Part shown: positions 1-7,920 of the stretch, in pieces
How positions within the stretch are numbered: position 1 is the stretch's first letter
Layout of the letters: every line of letters starts with the position of its first letter
NCBI GenBank assembly: GCA_020024645.1
Contig: JAHHTN010000013.1
Coordinates: forward strand, 1 to 37,629
Source: Faecalimonas sp.
GTDB lineage: Bacteria > Bacillota > Clostridia > Lachnospirales > Lachnospiraceae
Reading direction: 5' to 3'
Length of the DNA stretch: 37,629 nt
The notes under the pieces: generated by a model
The model's database searches: none
Seen by the model: only the letters and a program-made list of their open reading frames with translations
What the model was told of the DNA's origin: nothing
Translations under genes and position numbers: made by a program

Positions 1-54
1 GAACCCACGTATCTAGCTTGGAAGGCTAGTGTTCTACCATTGAACTACACCCGC
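1..54 (-). tRNA. tRNA-Gly(TCC), 3' end cut by window edge
   Basis: Read on the minus strand, the sequence starts GCGGGTGTAGTTCAATGGTA. It has a CTAGC/GCTAG anticodon stem around the loop CTTCCAA, giving anticodon TCC. The T-arm starts GTGGGTTC and runs off the window, so the last ~18 nt are missing. It lies 18 bp after tRNA-Phe and is probably made from the same promoter at 182-210. Confidence 0.93.
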
Positions 55-72
55 ATAATTTCTATTCAACTA

Positions 73-145
<73 letters not shown>

Positions 146-181
146 TTGTGTCTCTCACAGTTTATCTCTGACACGTTTAAT

Positions 182-210
182 ATCATATCAGATACACCAT
201 ATATTGTCAA
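182..210 (-). promoter_or_regulatory. sigma-A promoter for tRNA-Phe/tRNA-Gly
   Basis: On the minus strand, a perfect -35 TTGACA (205-210) is separated by 17 nt from TATGAT (182-187). The element is 37 bp upstream of tRNA-Phe, as expected for a strong stable-RNA promoter. Confidence 0.85.
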
Positions 211-266
211 GCACTTTTTATATCTTTTCTTGAATTTCTTGAGAATAAAAAGACATGGTTTATGTT

Positions 267-320
267 TCTAATTCAATAGTGGAGGGACCCTTTGAATCCC
301 ACCCCCACTATTGAATTAGA
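267..320. repeat. 54-bp palindrome with perfect 16-bp arms
   Basis: The arms TCTAATTCAATAGTGG (minus-strand reading) at 267-282 and 305-320 are perfectly complementary, with a 22-nt centre that can pair further (GGGA with TCCC). It lies 52 bp beyond the fprA stop. No T-tract follows on either strand, so it is not a classic intrinsic terminator. It may still shield the 3' end of the fprA mRNA, or be a remnant of a small palindromic repeat family. Confidence 0.8.
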
Positions 321-371
321 GCCTAAAAGTATCCTTATTAGCACAAACTTACACCCATACCCTTTGTCTTT

Positions 372-1535
372 CTATACCATTAATTCATCTGCTGCTTTTT
401 CCATACTTCTTATATTATCTTCATTCATCACAGATTTAATTGTCACTACAGAATCACAAATTTCTACAGCCTTCATTCCTTCAAAGACTGCTTTCATCTG
501 TTTTGCTGCTGTCGGCGCCCACGAACCATTCTCTATAAGTGCCACTTTACGTTTTTGATAATTTTTTGCTTTCAAATGCGCTAAGAAATCTTCCATACAC
601 GGAAACACCCCGTTATCATATGTCGCAGAAGCCACAACCAATTTATCATATCTAAATGCTTCTTCAATCGCTTCAGACATATCATCTCTCGCCAAATCCA
701 TTACAACAACTTCTTTTGCGCCTTTTTCACGCAAAATTTCTGCCATTTTCTTTGCAGCTGTTCCTGTATTTCCATGAATAGATGCATAAACTACCAAAAC
801 CCCTTCATCTTCTGGATTATAACTACTCCATATATTATACTTTTCAATATAATATGCTAAATCTTCTTTTAATACTGGTCCATGAAGAGGACAAATTATT
901 TGAATATCTAATGTCGCTGCTTTCTTCAAAAGATTCTGCACCTGTACACCATACTTCCCTACAATATTAAAATAATAACGTCTCGCTTCACAAGTCCACT
1001 CATCTTCTACATCTAACGCACCAAATTTCCCAAAACCATCTGCTGAAAAGAGAACTTTTTCTGACTGCTCATAAGTAACCATAACTTCTGGCCAATGCAC
1101 CATCGGAGCCATGAAGAACTGCAATGTATGGCTACCAATATTTAAAGTATCTCCTTCTTTCACAACAACTTTTTTTCCTTCTAAATCCACAGCAAAAAAC
1201 TGTGAAATCATGTTAAATGTTTTTACATTACCAACTACTTGCATATTTGGATATTTTTCAATTAATCTCTGTACATTTGCTGCATGATCCGGCTCCATAT
1301 GTGATACAACCAAATAATCTACTGTTCTTCCATCCAAAACGTTTTCTAAGTTAGCAAGCCACTCTTCTGTCGCCCTTGCATCTACCGTATCCATAACAGT
1401 TACTTTTTCATCAAGAATGACATATGAGTTATAGGAAACTCCATTCGGAATCACATACTGACTTTCAAATAAATCTAATGTCTTATCATTCGCACCAATA
1501 TATTTAATTGTATCTGTGATTTTAATTTCTTTCAT
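372..1535 (-). CDS. fprA: FprA-type A flavoprotein (flavodiiron O2/NO reductase)
   Basis: This 387-aa protein has the two-domain layout of flavodiiron proteins, cytoplasmic enzymes that reduce O2 to water and/or NO to N2O and protect anaerobes from both. The N-terminal metallo-beta-lactamase-like half carries the di-iron motif HMEPDH (79-84), then H147 in MVHWPE, D166 in SADGF and H218 in CPLHGP. From about residue 246 a flavodoxin domain starts, with the FMN phosphate loop ASIHGNTGT (251-259). No C-terminal rubredoxin or flavin-reductase domain is fused, so a separate electron donor is needed. The start is fixed by GAGGAGAGAGAA just before ATG. A good -10 (TATAAT, 1599-1604) lies upstream with a poor -35. 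It stands alone between two tRNA units. Substrate preference (O2 versus NO) cannot be read from the sequence. Confidence 0.93.
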   Translation of the reverse strand: MKEIKITDTIKYIGANDKTLDLFESQYVIPNGVSYNSYVILDEKVTVMDTVDARATEEWLANLENVLDGRTVDYLVVSHMEPDHAANVQRLIEKYPNMQVVGNVKTFNMISQFFAVDLEGKKVVVKEGDTLNIGSHTLQFFMAPMVHWPEVMVTYEQSEKVLFSADGFGKFGALDVEDEWTCEARRYYFNIVGKYGVQVQNLLKKAATLDIQIICPLHGPVLKEDLAYYIEKYNIWSSYNPEDEGVLVVYASIHGNTGTAAKKMAEILREKGAKEVVVMDLARDDMSEAIEEAFRYDKLVVASATYDNGVFPCMEDFLAHLKAKNYQKRKVALIENGSWAPTAAKQMKAVFEGMKAVEICDSVVTIKSVMNEDNIRSMEKAADELMV

Positions 1536-1668
1536 TTCTCTCTCCTCAAGTATCTTCTCTTTTACTTTCCAATCTATACTACATCTGACTCTTGGTACAT
1601 TATACCTCAGTTTTTTACAATTTCCTAGTCTGTTTCTCTAAAAATGCACTTTTCCACATCTATCTAAA

Positions 1669-1704
1669 GAAAAAGAGAAATCTTTGTTCTCAAAGATTCC
1701 TCTC
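1669..1704 (-). terminator. intrinsic terminator of the tRNA-Tyr/Leu unit
   Basis: On the minus strand a ~13-14-bp stem (AGAGGAATCTTTG with CAAAGATTTCTCT, including G-U pairs) closes an AGAA tetraloop and runs into TTTTTC. It begins 14 bp after the tRNA-Leu 3' end. Confidence 0.85.
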
Positions 1705-1718
1705 CCACACCTTTTTAC

Positions 1719-1805
1719 TGCCGCAGACCGGAATCGAACCGGTACGGGAGTATAAGTCCCGCAGGATTTTAAGTCCTGTGCGTCTGCCTGTTCCGCCACT
1801 GCGGC
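1719..1805 (-). tRNA. tRNA-Leu(TAA)
   Basis: An 87-nt tRNA with the long variable arm expected of leucine. The acceptor GCCGCAG pairs with CTGCGGC, and the anticodon loop CTTAAAA lies between CAGGA and TCCTG (anticodon TAA). The T-arm is CGGTTCGATTCCG. CCA is not encoded. It is second in a two-gene tRNA unit behind tRNA-Tyr. Confidence 0.96.
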
Positions 1806-1828
1806 ATATATAAATAATAACTTTTGAG

Positions 1829-1910
1829 TGGATGGAGAAGGATTCGAACCTTCGAAGGCGGTGCCAACAGATTTACAGTCTGCCCCCTTTGGCCACTCGG
1901 GAATCCATCC
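1829..1910 (-). tRNA. tRNA-Tyr(GTA)
   Basis: An 82-nt tRNA with a long variable arm. The acceptor GGATGGA pairs with TCCATCC, the anticodon loop CTGTAAA gives GTA, and the T-arm is GAAGGTTCGAATCCTTC. CCA is not encoded. It is first in the Tyr-Leu unit. Confidence 0.96.
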
Positions 1911-1930
1911 ATATGTCTCAACAATAATTA

Positions 1931-1959
1931 TTTATATCATATCTTTATTAAAAAAGCAA
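1931..1959 (-). promoter_or_regulatory. promoter for tRNA-Tyr/tRNA-Leu
   Basis: On the minus strand TTGCTT (1954-1959) is spaced 17 nt from TATAAA (1931-1936), about 20 bp upstream of tRNA-Tyr. Confidence 0.7.
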
Positions 1960-1977
1960 GAAAAATTTGTAATTACT

Positions 1978-2003
1978 TAAAAACAGGACGTTATTCAACG
2001 CCC
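1978..2003 (-). terminator. intrinsic terminator after the GH13 gene
   Basis: On the minus strand GGGCGTT pairs with AACGTCC (one G-U) around a GAAT loop, followed by TGTTTTT. It starts 6 bp after the GH13 stop and would end the ftsH-GH13 transcript. Confidence 0.75.
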
Positions 2004-2009
2004 CATCTC

Positions 2010-4052
2010 CTAAAATTCCATTGTTTTCATCACAAGAGCCGAGTGTTTTCCCATGTTTACAACAACTTCTCCATTTCTCACAAGAATTTCTTCATATTCC
2101 ATTGTGTAATCGTTATCATAAGTATAAATCAACCTTCTCAATCTGCTCTTTTCGGGAACACCCGCACGCCACACTGGAATGACTACTTCTGCACGCTCAC
2201 TTCTATTATTTATCACAATAACAAACTGTTTTTTATGGCTAAATCTAGCATATGCTAAGATATGTTCTTCTCCGTGAAGCAATAGAATTGATCCACTTCT
2301 AAACTCCTCGTATTTCTTATGAATATGCACCATTTCTTTATGAAAGGCAATTAGGGATTTATCTTCATATCCCCATGGATACGTCCTTCGATTATCAGGA
2401 TCTGTAAATCCACATACGCCCGCTTCGTCTCCATAATAAACGGTCGGTGCACCAATCCATGTCATCTGCATAGTGACCGCAATTCTAAAAACAGCTTTAC
2501 TTACATACTCTTCAGCAGCTTTCGCTCCTAACTGTGCTGCTCTTCCCACCATATGATTCGTTCTTGTTAAGAATCTGGAATGATCATGGTTGGAAAGTTC
2601 GTTCATCGCAACAAGTCTTGATGGCATAAACATTTTAGTCATATGATATTTCATCGTTTCAATAAAATGATCTGCATTTCCCCAAAGTTCTTGTCTTTCT
2701 TCATCGCTATGCTTCTCCATGCCAGTCAAAAACCATGTAATAGGCTCCATAAAAGCATCGTAATTCATTACCGTATCCCATTCATCTCCCAAAAGCCATT
2801 CTTTCGGGTCCCCATAATGCTCTGCGATAATAACAGCATTAGGATTTGCTTCTTTTACTACATTACGAAATTTTTTCCAAAACTCATGATTATATTCATT
2901 ACTATAACCTAAATCCGCAGCAACATCTAATCTCCACCCATCTACATTATACGGTGGAGAGACCCATTTTTTTGCAATACACAGTATATATTTTTCCAAT
3001 TTGCTAGATTCTTCATAATTCAACTTTGGAAGAGTTGAATGCCCCCACCATCCTTCATATCGGCTATTGTATGGCCAATCAGAATCATTGTTAGCATCGA
3101 AATGGAAAAACTCTCTATACGGACTATCCTTTGAAATATATGCTCCTTTTTCATAATTTTGTTGTCTCTCGTAAATATGTTCTCTATCTAGCCATTTGTT
3201 AAATGATCCGCAATGATTAAATACACCATCTAAAATTACCCTCATTCCCCTTTTATGAATCTCTTCCACTAGCTGAACAAAAAATAGATTACTTGCCTCC
3301 AAGTTCTCTTTATCCGTTGTCCTTTTTTGATATTTTGTTGCATGAACATTATTTTTAGCATGTTCTCCAATTAAATCCCCGCCATCATTTACAATAACTG
3401 CATAATGAGGATCTATATAATCATAATCCTGTATATCATACTTGTGATTAGATGGAGAAACAAATATAGGATTAAAATAAATTGCTTCCACTCCTAAATC
3501 TTGAAGATAGTCTAATTTATCCATAACCCCTTTCAAATCACCACCATAGAAATCCCGCACATCCATTTCTCTTGGATATCGATTCCAATCAGTTACTTTT
3601 TGAGACGGCTCCCCTATATACAAATATTCTCTTGTTTCCACATCATTCGTTTTGTCTCCATTGCAAAATCTGTCAACAAAAATCTGATACATTACCGCTC
3701 CTTTTGCCCAATCAGGTGTTGAAAAACCTGGTGCAATAGCAAAGGAATAGGAATGAATCAGATTTTCACAGTCTCCATATGCATTATAATAACAATGGTC
3801 ATCCTTACTTTTCACCTCAAAGTAATAATAAAAAATTTCATTGCTCAACTGTTTTTCAACAGTATAATAATCAAAATTCCCCTCTGTTTCTCTCTTTGTC
3901 ATTGGCAATTTTTCATTCCCGGATACAAGCCAAACCGTTTCAACATCATCTTTCGCTGTACGAAACCGTATAGTAATCCGGCCATTTACCGATGGATCAG
4001 GTGGCCAAACATAACTACCCGTTCCATCACTAAATAATGCCTGTTTATTCAT
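2010..4052 (-). CDS. GH13 alpha-glucan hydrolase, neopullulanase/cyclomaltodextrinase-like
   Basis: This 680-aa glycoside hydrolase of family 13 has no signal peptide, so it probably cleaves alpha-1,4 (or alpha-1,6) maltodextrins or glycogen fragments in the cytoplasm. Residues ~10-110 form a CBM34-like beta-sandwich of the kind found in neopullulanases and cyclomaltodextrinases. The TIM barrel follows, with all four family signatures: DGVFNH (275-280), GWRLDVAAD with nucleophile D376, IIAEH with acid/base E411, and NHD with D490. A ~90-aa C-terminal beta domain closes it. The start has GAGAAGGAGTGCTTCT upstream. It begins only 15 bp after ftsH, so it is probably co-transcribed with it, an unusual partner. 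Exact substrate specificity is not determined by the motifs. Confidence 0.9.
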   Translation of the reverse strand: MNKQALFSDGTGSYVWPPDPSVNGRITIRFRTAKDDVETVWLVSGNEKLPMTKRETEGNFDYYTVEKQLSNEIFYYYFEVKSKDDHCYYNAYGDCENLIHSYSFAIAPGFSTPDWAKGAVMYQIFVDRFCNGDKTNDVETREYLYIGEPSQKVTDWNRYPREMDVRDFYGGDLKGVMDKLDYLQDLGVEAIYFNPIFVSPSNHKYDIQDYDYIDPHYAVIVNDGGDLIGEHAKNNVHATKYQKRTTDKENLEASNLFFVQLVEEIHKRGMRVILDGVFNHCGSFNKWLDREHIYERQQNYEKGAYISKDSPYREFFHFDANNDSDWPYNSRYEGWWGHSTLPKLNYEESSKLEKYILCIAKKWVSPPYNVDGWRLDVAADLGYSNEYNHEFWKKFRNVVKEANPNAVIIAEHYGDPKEWLLGDEWDTVMNYDAFMEPITWFLTGMEKHSDEERQELWGNADHFIETMKYHMTKMFMPSRLVAMNELSNHDHSRFLTRTNHMVGRAAQLGAKAAEEYVSKAVFRIAVTMQMTWIGAPTVYYGDEAGVCGFTDPDNRRTYPWGYEDKSLIAFHKEMVHIHKKYEEFRSGSILLLHGEEHILAYARFSHKKQFVIVINNRSERAEVVIPVWRAGVPEKSRLRRLIYTYDNDYTMEYEEILVRNGEVVVNMGKHSALVMKTMEF

Positions 4053-4067
4053 AGAAGCACTCCTTCT

Positions 4068-5906
4068 CTAATTTTCAGAAACCGTTTTCTCAAACAAAGA
4101 CTCAAATTCCTCTCTTGTAATCTTTTCCTTTTCAAGCAAAGCGTTCGCACATGCATGGAGAACAGATTCATGTTCCACGATAATTGTTTTTGCTCGCGCA
4201 TAACATTCATCAATGATACGTTTAACTTCCTTGTCAATTTGTCCTGCAACTTCCTCTCCATACCCTCTTGACGTATGCGCAAAATCACGTCCTACAAACA
4301 CTTCATCGCTATCATTGTCATAATTAATTAACCCTAAGGTCTCTGACATACCAAATTTTGTTACCATTGATTTTGCCATAGCTGTTGCCTGCTTAATATC
4401 TTGAGATGCTCCAGTTGTAATATCACCGAAAATAATCTCCTCTGCAATCCGTCCTCCAAGGGATACTGTAATATCTTGCAACATTTTCCCTTTTGTATTA
4501 AACATTTCATCTTGCTCTGGGAATGGCATTGTGTAACCAGCTGCTCCCATTCCTGTCGGAATAATCGAAACAGTATAAACAGGTCCAACATCTGGAAGAA
4601 CATGGAACAAAATAGCATGCCCTGCTTCGTGATAGGCTGTAATTTTCTTTTCTTTTTCAGAAATAATACGACTTTTCTTCTCTGTTCCAATACCAACTTT
4701 TACAAATGCTTTGCGAATATCACTTTGTTTTACATACACTCGCTCTGCCTTTGCTGCATTAATCGCTGCTTCATTCAATAAATTTTCTAAATCAGCCCCA
4801 GTAAAACCTGATGTTGTTTGCGCAATCTGTAATAAATCCACATCATCACCAAGAGGTTTTCCTTTTGCATGTACACGCAAAATCTCTTCTCTTCCTTTTA
4901 CGTCTGGTCTTCCAACCATAACTTTTCTATCAAATCTTCCTGGTCTCAAAATCGCAGGATCTAAAATATCTACACGATTTGTAGCAGACATAACGATGAT
5001 ACCTTCATTGACACCAAACCCGTCCATCTCAACCAAAAGTTGATTCAGTGTCTGTTCTCTTTCATCATGTCCACCACCCATTCCTGTTCCTCTTCTTCTT
5101 GCAACCGCATCAATTTCATCAATAAAAATAATACATGGTGCATTCTTCTTCGCTTCCTCAAATAAATCTCTTACTCGAGAAGCTCCAACACCTACAAACA
5201 TTTCCACAAAATCAGAACCAGAAATAGTAAAAAACGGAACCCCTGCTTCTCCTGCCACTGCTTTCGCAAGAAGTGTCTTACCTGTTCCCGGAGGTCCTAC
5301 AAGAAGCACTCCTTTAGGTATTCTTGCTCCAACTTGAATATATTTCTTCGGTTCCTTTAAGAAATCTACAATTTCCTCTAAATCTTCTTTTTCTTCTCGA
5401 AGGCCTGCCACCTGTGAAAATGTAATCTTTTTATCCTTATCCGTACTTATCTTGGCACGACTTTTCCCAAAATTCATCGCTTTCGCGCCTGCACCTCCAC
5501 TCGCCTGACGATTCATCATCATAAACAGAAACAATATAAGTCCTACGGATACGAGTGTTGAAAATCCTGTTGTCGCAAACCAACTATCTTTTGGAACATC
5601 ATTTAAGTAATAATGCACATTTTCTTTCTGCAAAAACTGCCCAACTTCTTTTACATCAGATACATTAAACATTTCCTTTTGATCATTTTTTAAAATCACT
5701 TCCACCCGACCAGTCGGAATTGCTTTGTTTTGCTTAATCGTAACAGATTTCACCTTTTTTTCTTGAATATCTGCTTTAAATTCATTGTAAGTATATGACG
5801 AATCTCTCTGTGGAGTTTCACCTAAAAACCACCACATTCCCAAAAACATTACAATTAAAAAAACAAAAGGGAAACCACTTACACCTCTGCTTTTACCATT
5901 ATTCAA
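4068..5906 (-). CDS. ftsH: ATP-dependent zinc metalloprotease FtsH
   Basis: A 612-aa hexameric membrane AAA+ protease that degrades misfolded and regulatory membrane and cytosolic proteins. The order is classical: TM1 (~12-29), a short extracytoplasmic domain, TM2 (~114-132), AAA module with Walker A GPPGTGKT (204-211), Walker B IIFIDEIDA (259-267) and the SRH around RPGRFDR (321-327), then the peptidase with zinc motif HEAGH (426-430) and third ligand D503. All key residues are intact and the length is normal. It is the last gene of the conserved tilS-hpt-ftsH group, 17 bp after hpt, and is followed closely by a GH13 gene. Confidence 0.97.
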   Translation of the reverse strand: MNNGKSRGVSGFPFVFLIVMFLGMWWFLGETPQRDSSYTYNEFKADIQEKKVKSVTIKQNKAIPTGRVEVILKNDQKEMFNVSDVKEVGQFLQKENVHYYLNDVPKDSWFATTGFSTLVSVGLILFLFMMMNRQASGGAGAKAMNFGKSRAKISTDKDKKITFSQVAGLREEKEDLEEIVDFLKEPKKYIQVGARIPKGVLLVGPPGTGKTLLAKAVAGEAGVPFFTISGSDFVEMFVGVGASRVRDLFEEAKKNAPCIIFIDEIDAVARRRGTGMGGGHDEREQTLNQLLVEMDGFGVNEGIIVMSATNRVDILDPAILRPGRFDRKVMVGRPDVKGREEILRVHAKGKPLGDDVDLLQIAQTTSGFTGADLENLLNEAAINAAKAERVYVKQSDIRKAFVKVGIGTEKKSRIISEKEKKITAYHEAGHAILFHVLPDVGPVYTVSIIPTGMGAAGYTMPFPEQDEMFNTKGKMLQDITVSLGGRIAEEIIFGDITTGASQDIKQATAMAKSMVTKFGMSETLGLINYDNDSDEVFVGRDFAHTSRGYGEEVAGQIDKEVKRIIDECYARAKTIIVEHESVLHACANALLEKEKITREEFESLFEKTVSEN

Positions 5907-5923
5907 TTTCTCAATACCCCTTT

Positions 5924-6451
5924 CTACTCGACACCTTCTACCACACCGATATATGGGAGATTTCTATATTTCTGCGCATAATCAAGTCCATATCCAACTA
6001 CGAATTCATCTGGAATTTCAAATCCAACATAATCTACTTTAACATCTCTCACACGACGATCCGGCTTATCGAGTAATGTACATAATCCCATACTCTTTGG
6101 CCCTCTCTTCTTGAGAATTTCCAACAAATAAGATAATGTTCTTCCGGAATCAATAATATCTTCCACAACAATAACATCTTTTCCCTCTAATGTTTCATCT
6201 AAATCTTTCGCAATTTTCACTACTCCACTAGAAGATGTCCCATCACCATAACTACTTACACTCATAAAGTCCATAGATACAGGAACCGTAATTCTCTTTG
6301 CCAATTCACACATAAAAAATACTCCACCCTTTAATACACAAATTAAATGTATCTGTTTTCCGGCATAGTCCTCGCTAATTTTCTTACCTAATGCTTCAAT
6401 TCTCTCATTCACTTCTTCTTCTGAAATTAATACTTTGATCTTTTCTGCCAT
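5924..6451 (-). CDS. hpt: hypoxanthine phosphoribosyltransferase
   Basis: A 175-aa purine-salvage enzyme that joins hypoxanthine or guanine to PRPP to give IMP or GMP. The PRPP-binding motif VIVVEDIIDSGRT (93-105) is intact, and the N-terminal half has the usual VLKGGVFF loop. The start is inside the 3' end of tilS (47-bp overlap), supported by AGGAGAAAGAAAAA before ATG; starting inside tilS is consistent with translational coupling. The tilS-hpt-ftsH order is conserved in Firmicutes. Confidence 0.96.
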   Translation of the reverse strand: MAEKIKVLISEEEVNERIEALGKKISEDYAGKQIHLICVLKGGVFFMCELAKRITVPVSMDFMSVSSYGDGTSSSGVVKIAKDLDETLEGKDVIVVEDIIDSGRTLSYLLEILKKRGPKSMGLCTLLDKPDRRVRDVKVDYVGFEIPDEFVVGYGLDYAQKYRNLPYIGVVEGVE

Positions 6452-7847
6452 TTTTTCTTTCTCCTTTGTCTATTGTGATTTTCAGTATCTGCTTTGTATT
6501 CTTACCTATTTGATACGCACACCCTCTTCTATATCCAAAAATCCACAAGATATGATTACCTTCTGCTAGAAGAAAAATGTTATCTCTATCTTCCTTCGGA
6601 ATCTTCTCATTAATAAAGTAGGATTTAAGTTTTTGTCTTGAGCCAGTTTCATTAATTATAAGATAATCTCCAGCTCTCCTTGTTCGTATCGTTATAGTAT
6701 TTTTCATTATATCATAATCGAAGCACTTCGTGTAGGGGGTTTCTCCCCCATCTCTTTCTATTTCTTCGACATTTTGTATTTCATAAGTAAGCCTCCAGTT
6801 TCCTATTTGTTTATGATTACTCTGCCATAACTCCAATTCAACTTTTTCTCGTTTTTTTTCTTCCTCTTTTTCGTTTACAGACCTCAAACAGATTCCTTCA
6901 TAACAACGTAAAGCATATATGTTATAGGGAAGTGAAAGTTCTCTTCCAACCTGATTTTCCATTAGTTTGCGAATTTCTTCTATATGAACTGCATGAATAT
7001 CTTTTTCGTGCTTTGTTATTGATGTTATCGCTTTTTTTATAACAAGCCCACGAAATACATTCGGAACTTTTTCGTATTCTTTTTTCAAAAGAAAAATTTT
7101 ATTTTCTTTTCTCAAAACAACACGAGCATACAGATTGTCCGTTTCTTCTTCCATATAATCCTGAAGTTCCCATATTTTTTCCATTGCTTCCGAAAAATGT
7201 GCAACCGTTTTTTCATTTACACCTTGCTCTAAATTTTTTATAACATGATTGCGTATACGGTTCCTTGTATAATCATCTAAAAGATTTGTCTGATCTGTAC
7301 AATACGAAATATGTTTTTCTTCCAAATATTCCTCAATCTCTTTTCTTTCTAAACAAAGTAATGGTCGAATTCTGTTTTCTTTTATCGGGCGCATTCCTCC
7401 AAGTCCTGTTAAACCACTTCCTCTTGCCAAATTCATCAGAAGAGTTTCGGCATTATCATTTCTATGATGTGCCACTGCTATTTTTGTTCCATTATATTTT
7501 TTTAAAGTTTCCTCAAATGCCTTGCGTCTTACATTCCTTCCCGCTTCTTCCAAGGATTCCTTCTTTTCCTTGGCAATTAATTCTACGTTTTCTCTATAAA
7601 TTTCATAAGTGAGTTTGTATTTTTCACATAATTCTTTTACATACTTTTCATCGTTTTCTGCATCCACTCCTCGCAAAAGATGATTGACATGAACAACAAT
7701 TATTTCAAACCCTATTTTCTTTTGTAATTCCAGTAAAACAAAAAGAAGGCATACCGAGTCTGCACCACCTGATACACCTGTAACGACTTTGTCTTCTTTA
7801 TAAAGCATTTTCCATTTTTCTACAAATTGTGTAACTTTTTCTATCAT
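6405..7847 (-). CDS. tilS: tRNA(Ile)-lysidine synthase TilS
   Basis: A 480-aa PP-loop ATPase that converts C34 of the CAU-anticodon tRNA-Ile to lysidine so that it reads AUA instead of AUG. The ATP-pyrophosphatase loop SGGADS is at 26-31, with the family's HHRNDNAET segment after it. The C-terminal part matches the TilS substrate-binding and C-terminal domains (RAGDYL, near 390, then SRQKLKSYFINEKIP). Its 3' end overlaps hpt. A promoter lies in the 73-bp gap after spoIIE. This is an essential gene in the organisms studied. Confidence 0.95.
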   Translation of the reverse strand: MIEKVTQFVEKWKMLYKEDKVVTGVSGGADSVCLLFVLLELQKKIGFEIIVVHVNHLLRGVDAENDEKYVKELCEKYKLTYEIYRENVELIAKEKKESLEEAGRNVRRKAFEETLKKYNGTKIAVAHHRNDNAETLLMNLARGSGLTGLGGMRPIKENRIRPLLCLERKEIEEYLEEKHISYCTDQTNLLDDYTRNRIRNHVIKNLEQGVNEKTVAHFSEAMEKIWELQDYMEEETDNLYARVVLRKENKIFLLKKEYEKVPNVFRGLVIKKAITSITKHEKDIHAVHIEEIRKLMENQVGRELSLPYNIYALRCYEGICLRSVNEKEEEKKREKVELELWQSNHKQIGNWRLTYEIQNVEEIERDGGETPYTKCFDYDIMKNTITIRTRRAGDYLIINETGSRQKLKSYFINEKIPKEDRDNIFLLAEGNHILWIFGYRRGCAYQIGKNTKQILKITIDKGERKNGRKDQSINFRRRSE

Positions 7848-7883
7848 TACATTCAGTCCCTTTATCCTTTAATATACATTCCC

Positions 7884-7912
7884 ACTATATAGAATTCCGT
7901 TTTAAAATGCAA
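7884..7912 (-). promoter_or_regulatory. probable promoter for tilS-hpt-ftsH
   Basis: On the minus strand TTGCAT (7907-7912) lies 17 nt from TATAGT (7884-7889), between the spoIIE stop and the tilS start. The -10 is good and the -35 weak. Confidence 0.5.
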
Positions 7913-7920
7913 CCTTTTCA

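Noticed and set aside
267..320. The palindrome as an intrinsic terminator of fprA
   Set aside because: No U-tract follows the stem on either strand; kept as a repeat instead.
1824..2258. A 144-aa plus-strand reading frame
   Set aside because: It runs through tRNA-Tyr, a tRNA promoter and the end of the GH13 gene in antisense, with no ribosome site and low-complexity composition.
6405..6451. The tilS-hpt overlap as a frameshift or assembly error
   Set aside because: Both reading frames are intact, hpt has its own ribosome site inside tilS, and the gene order is standard.
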